From Clostridiaceae bacterium (lineage in GTDB: Bacteria > Bacillota_A > Clostridia > Acetivibrionales > Acetivibrionaceae), in assembly GCA_012513545.1 (NCBI GenBank), contig JAAZCB010000248.1, forward strand, positions 1 to 5,550: a stretch of 5,550 nucleotides of DNA, given 5' to 3'. The position numbers and the translations under genes were made by a program. Under the pieces are notes generated by a model. It was not told the origin of the DNA, made no database searches, and saw only the letters and a list, made by a program, of their open reading frames with translations. Position 1 is the first letter of the stretch, and each line of letters begins with the position of its first letter. Of the stretch, positions 5,456-5,550 are shown piece by piece.

Positions 5456-5550
5456 ATTTATTATATGAAAGATATAAAGCAAAGTTTGAAGGTGAACAAA
5501 TTGTTTTAGGTGACGGCAATTACGATTGCAAAATCATGCTAATAGGCGAA
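5434..5550 (+). CDS. Probable second uracil-DNA glycosylase-superfamily protein, 3'-partial
   Basis: The frame begins at ATG 5434 and stays open to the window edge, giving 39 residues that begin MSKSDKLNLLYERYKAKFEG. It overlaps the upstream glycosylase gene by 22 nt in another frame. A stop codon at 5404 in this frame and no alternative start in between leave this ATG as the only candidate. The visible end, DCKIMLIGE, aligns with PLMLIGEGPGE of the preceding glycosylase, so the UDG motif 1 appears to start exactly where the window ends. No CxxC is seen in the first 39 residues, so the N-terminal half of a family 4 cluster site is missing; it may be a divergent UDG-like protein. The ribosome site is weak (AAAGG at 5418-5422, 11 nt away), suggesting coupling to the upstream gene. 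Confidence 0.7.
   Translation, partial: MSKSDKLNLLYERYKAKFEGEQIVLGDGNYDCKIMLIGE

Noticed and set aside
3069..5550. queCDE plus DNA glycosylase genes as a 7-deazaguanine DNA-modification and defence island.
   Set aside because: No DpdA-like transglycosylase, helicase or nuclease is visible, and a family 4 UDG is a general repair enzyme. Ordinary queuosine synthesis explains the genes better.

Overview
The window is AT-rich, with strong purine-rich ribosome binding sites. All recognisable genes lie on the + strand. Gene content (single-subunit 2-hydroxyacyl-CoA dehydratase-like protein with its ATPase activase, queCDE, an Fe-S family 4 uracil-DNA glycosylase) points to an anaerobic low-GC Firmicute of the Clostridia. 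This assignment rests on protein families and base composition only.

Layout. (1) 1-725: 3' part of a YdjM/YfhP-like integral membrane 'metal-dependent hydrolase' gene whose start lies before the window, closed by a 17-bp perfect-stem terminator at 761-805. (2) 879-1923: a fresh promoter, then a TTG-started gene for a 327-aa 2-hydroxyacyl-CoA dehydratase-family Fe-S protein. (3) 1922-2138: a 215-nt AT-rich gap carrying two dyads built on CACGA/TCGTG. (4) 2139-2906: the matching BcrAD/BadFG/HgdC-type ATPase activase. (5) 2925-3068: a near-consensus extended -10 promoter and a leader of about 110 nt with no recognisable preQ1 riboswitch. (6) 3069-4880: queC, queD, queE, three successive enzymes of 7-deazaguanine synthesis. 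(7) 4886-5550: a family 4 uracil-DNA glycosylase 5 nt after queE, then the first 39 codons of what looks like a second UDG-superfamily protein, overlapping the first by 22 nt.

How the genes work together. QueD makes 6-carboxytetrahydropterin from 7,8-dihydroneopterin triphosphate, QueE contracts the ring to 7-carboxy-7-deazaguanine and QueC converts the acid to the nitrile preQ0, the precursor of queuosine in tRNAs with GUN anticodons. FolE (upstream), QueF and Tgt (downstream) are not in the window. The dehydratase-like protein and the activase form a separate pair: the activase should use ATP hydrolysis to push a low-potential electron into the Fe-S cluster of the partner. No second catalytic subunit is present, so the pair resembles orphan YjiM/YjiL-type or double-cubane-type systems more than a classical two-subunit fermentation dehydratase, and its substrate cannot be read from the sequence.

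The most interesting points are the orphan reductase pair beside queCDE, an unusual second cysteine in the activase cluster loop, the dyads between the pair, and the queC leader with mutually exclusive hairpins in place of the expected preQ1 aptamer.
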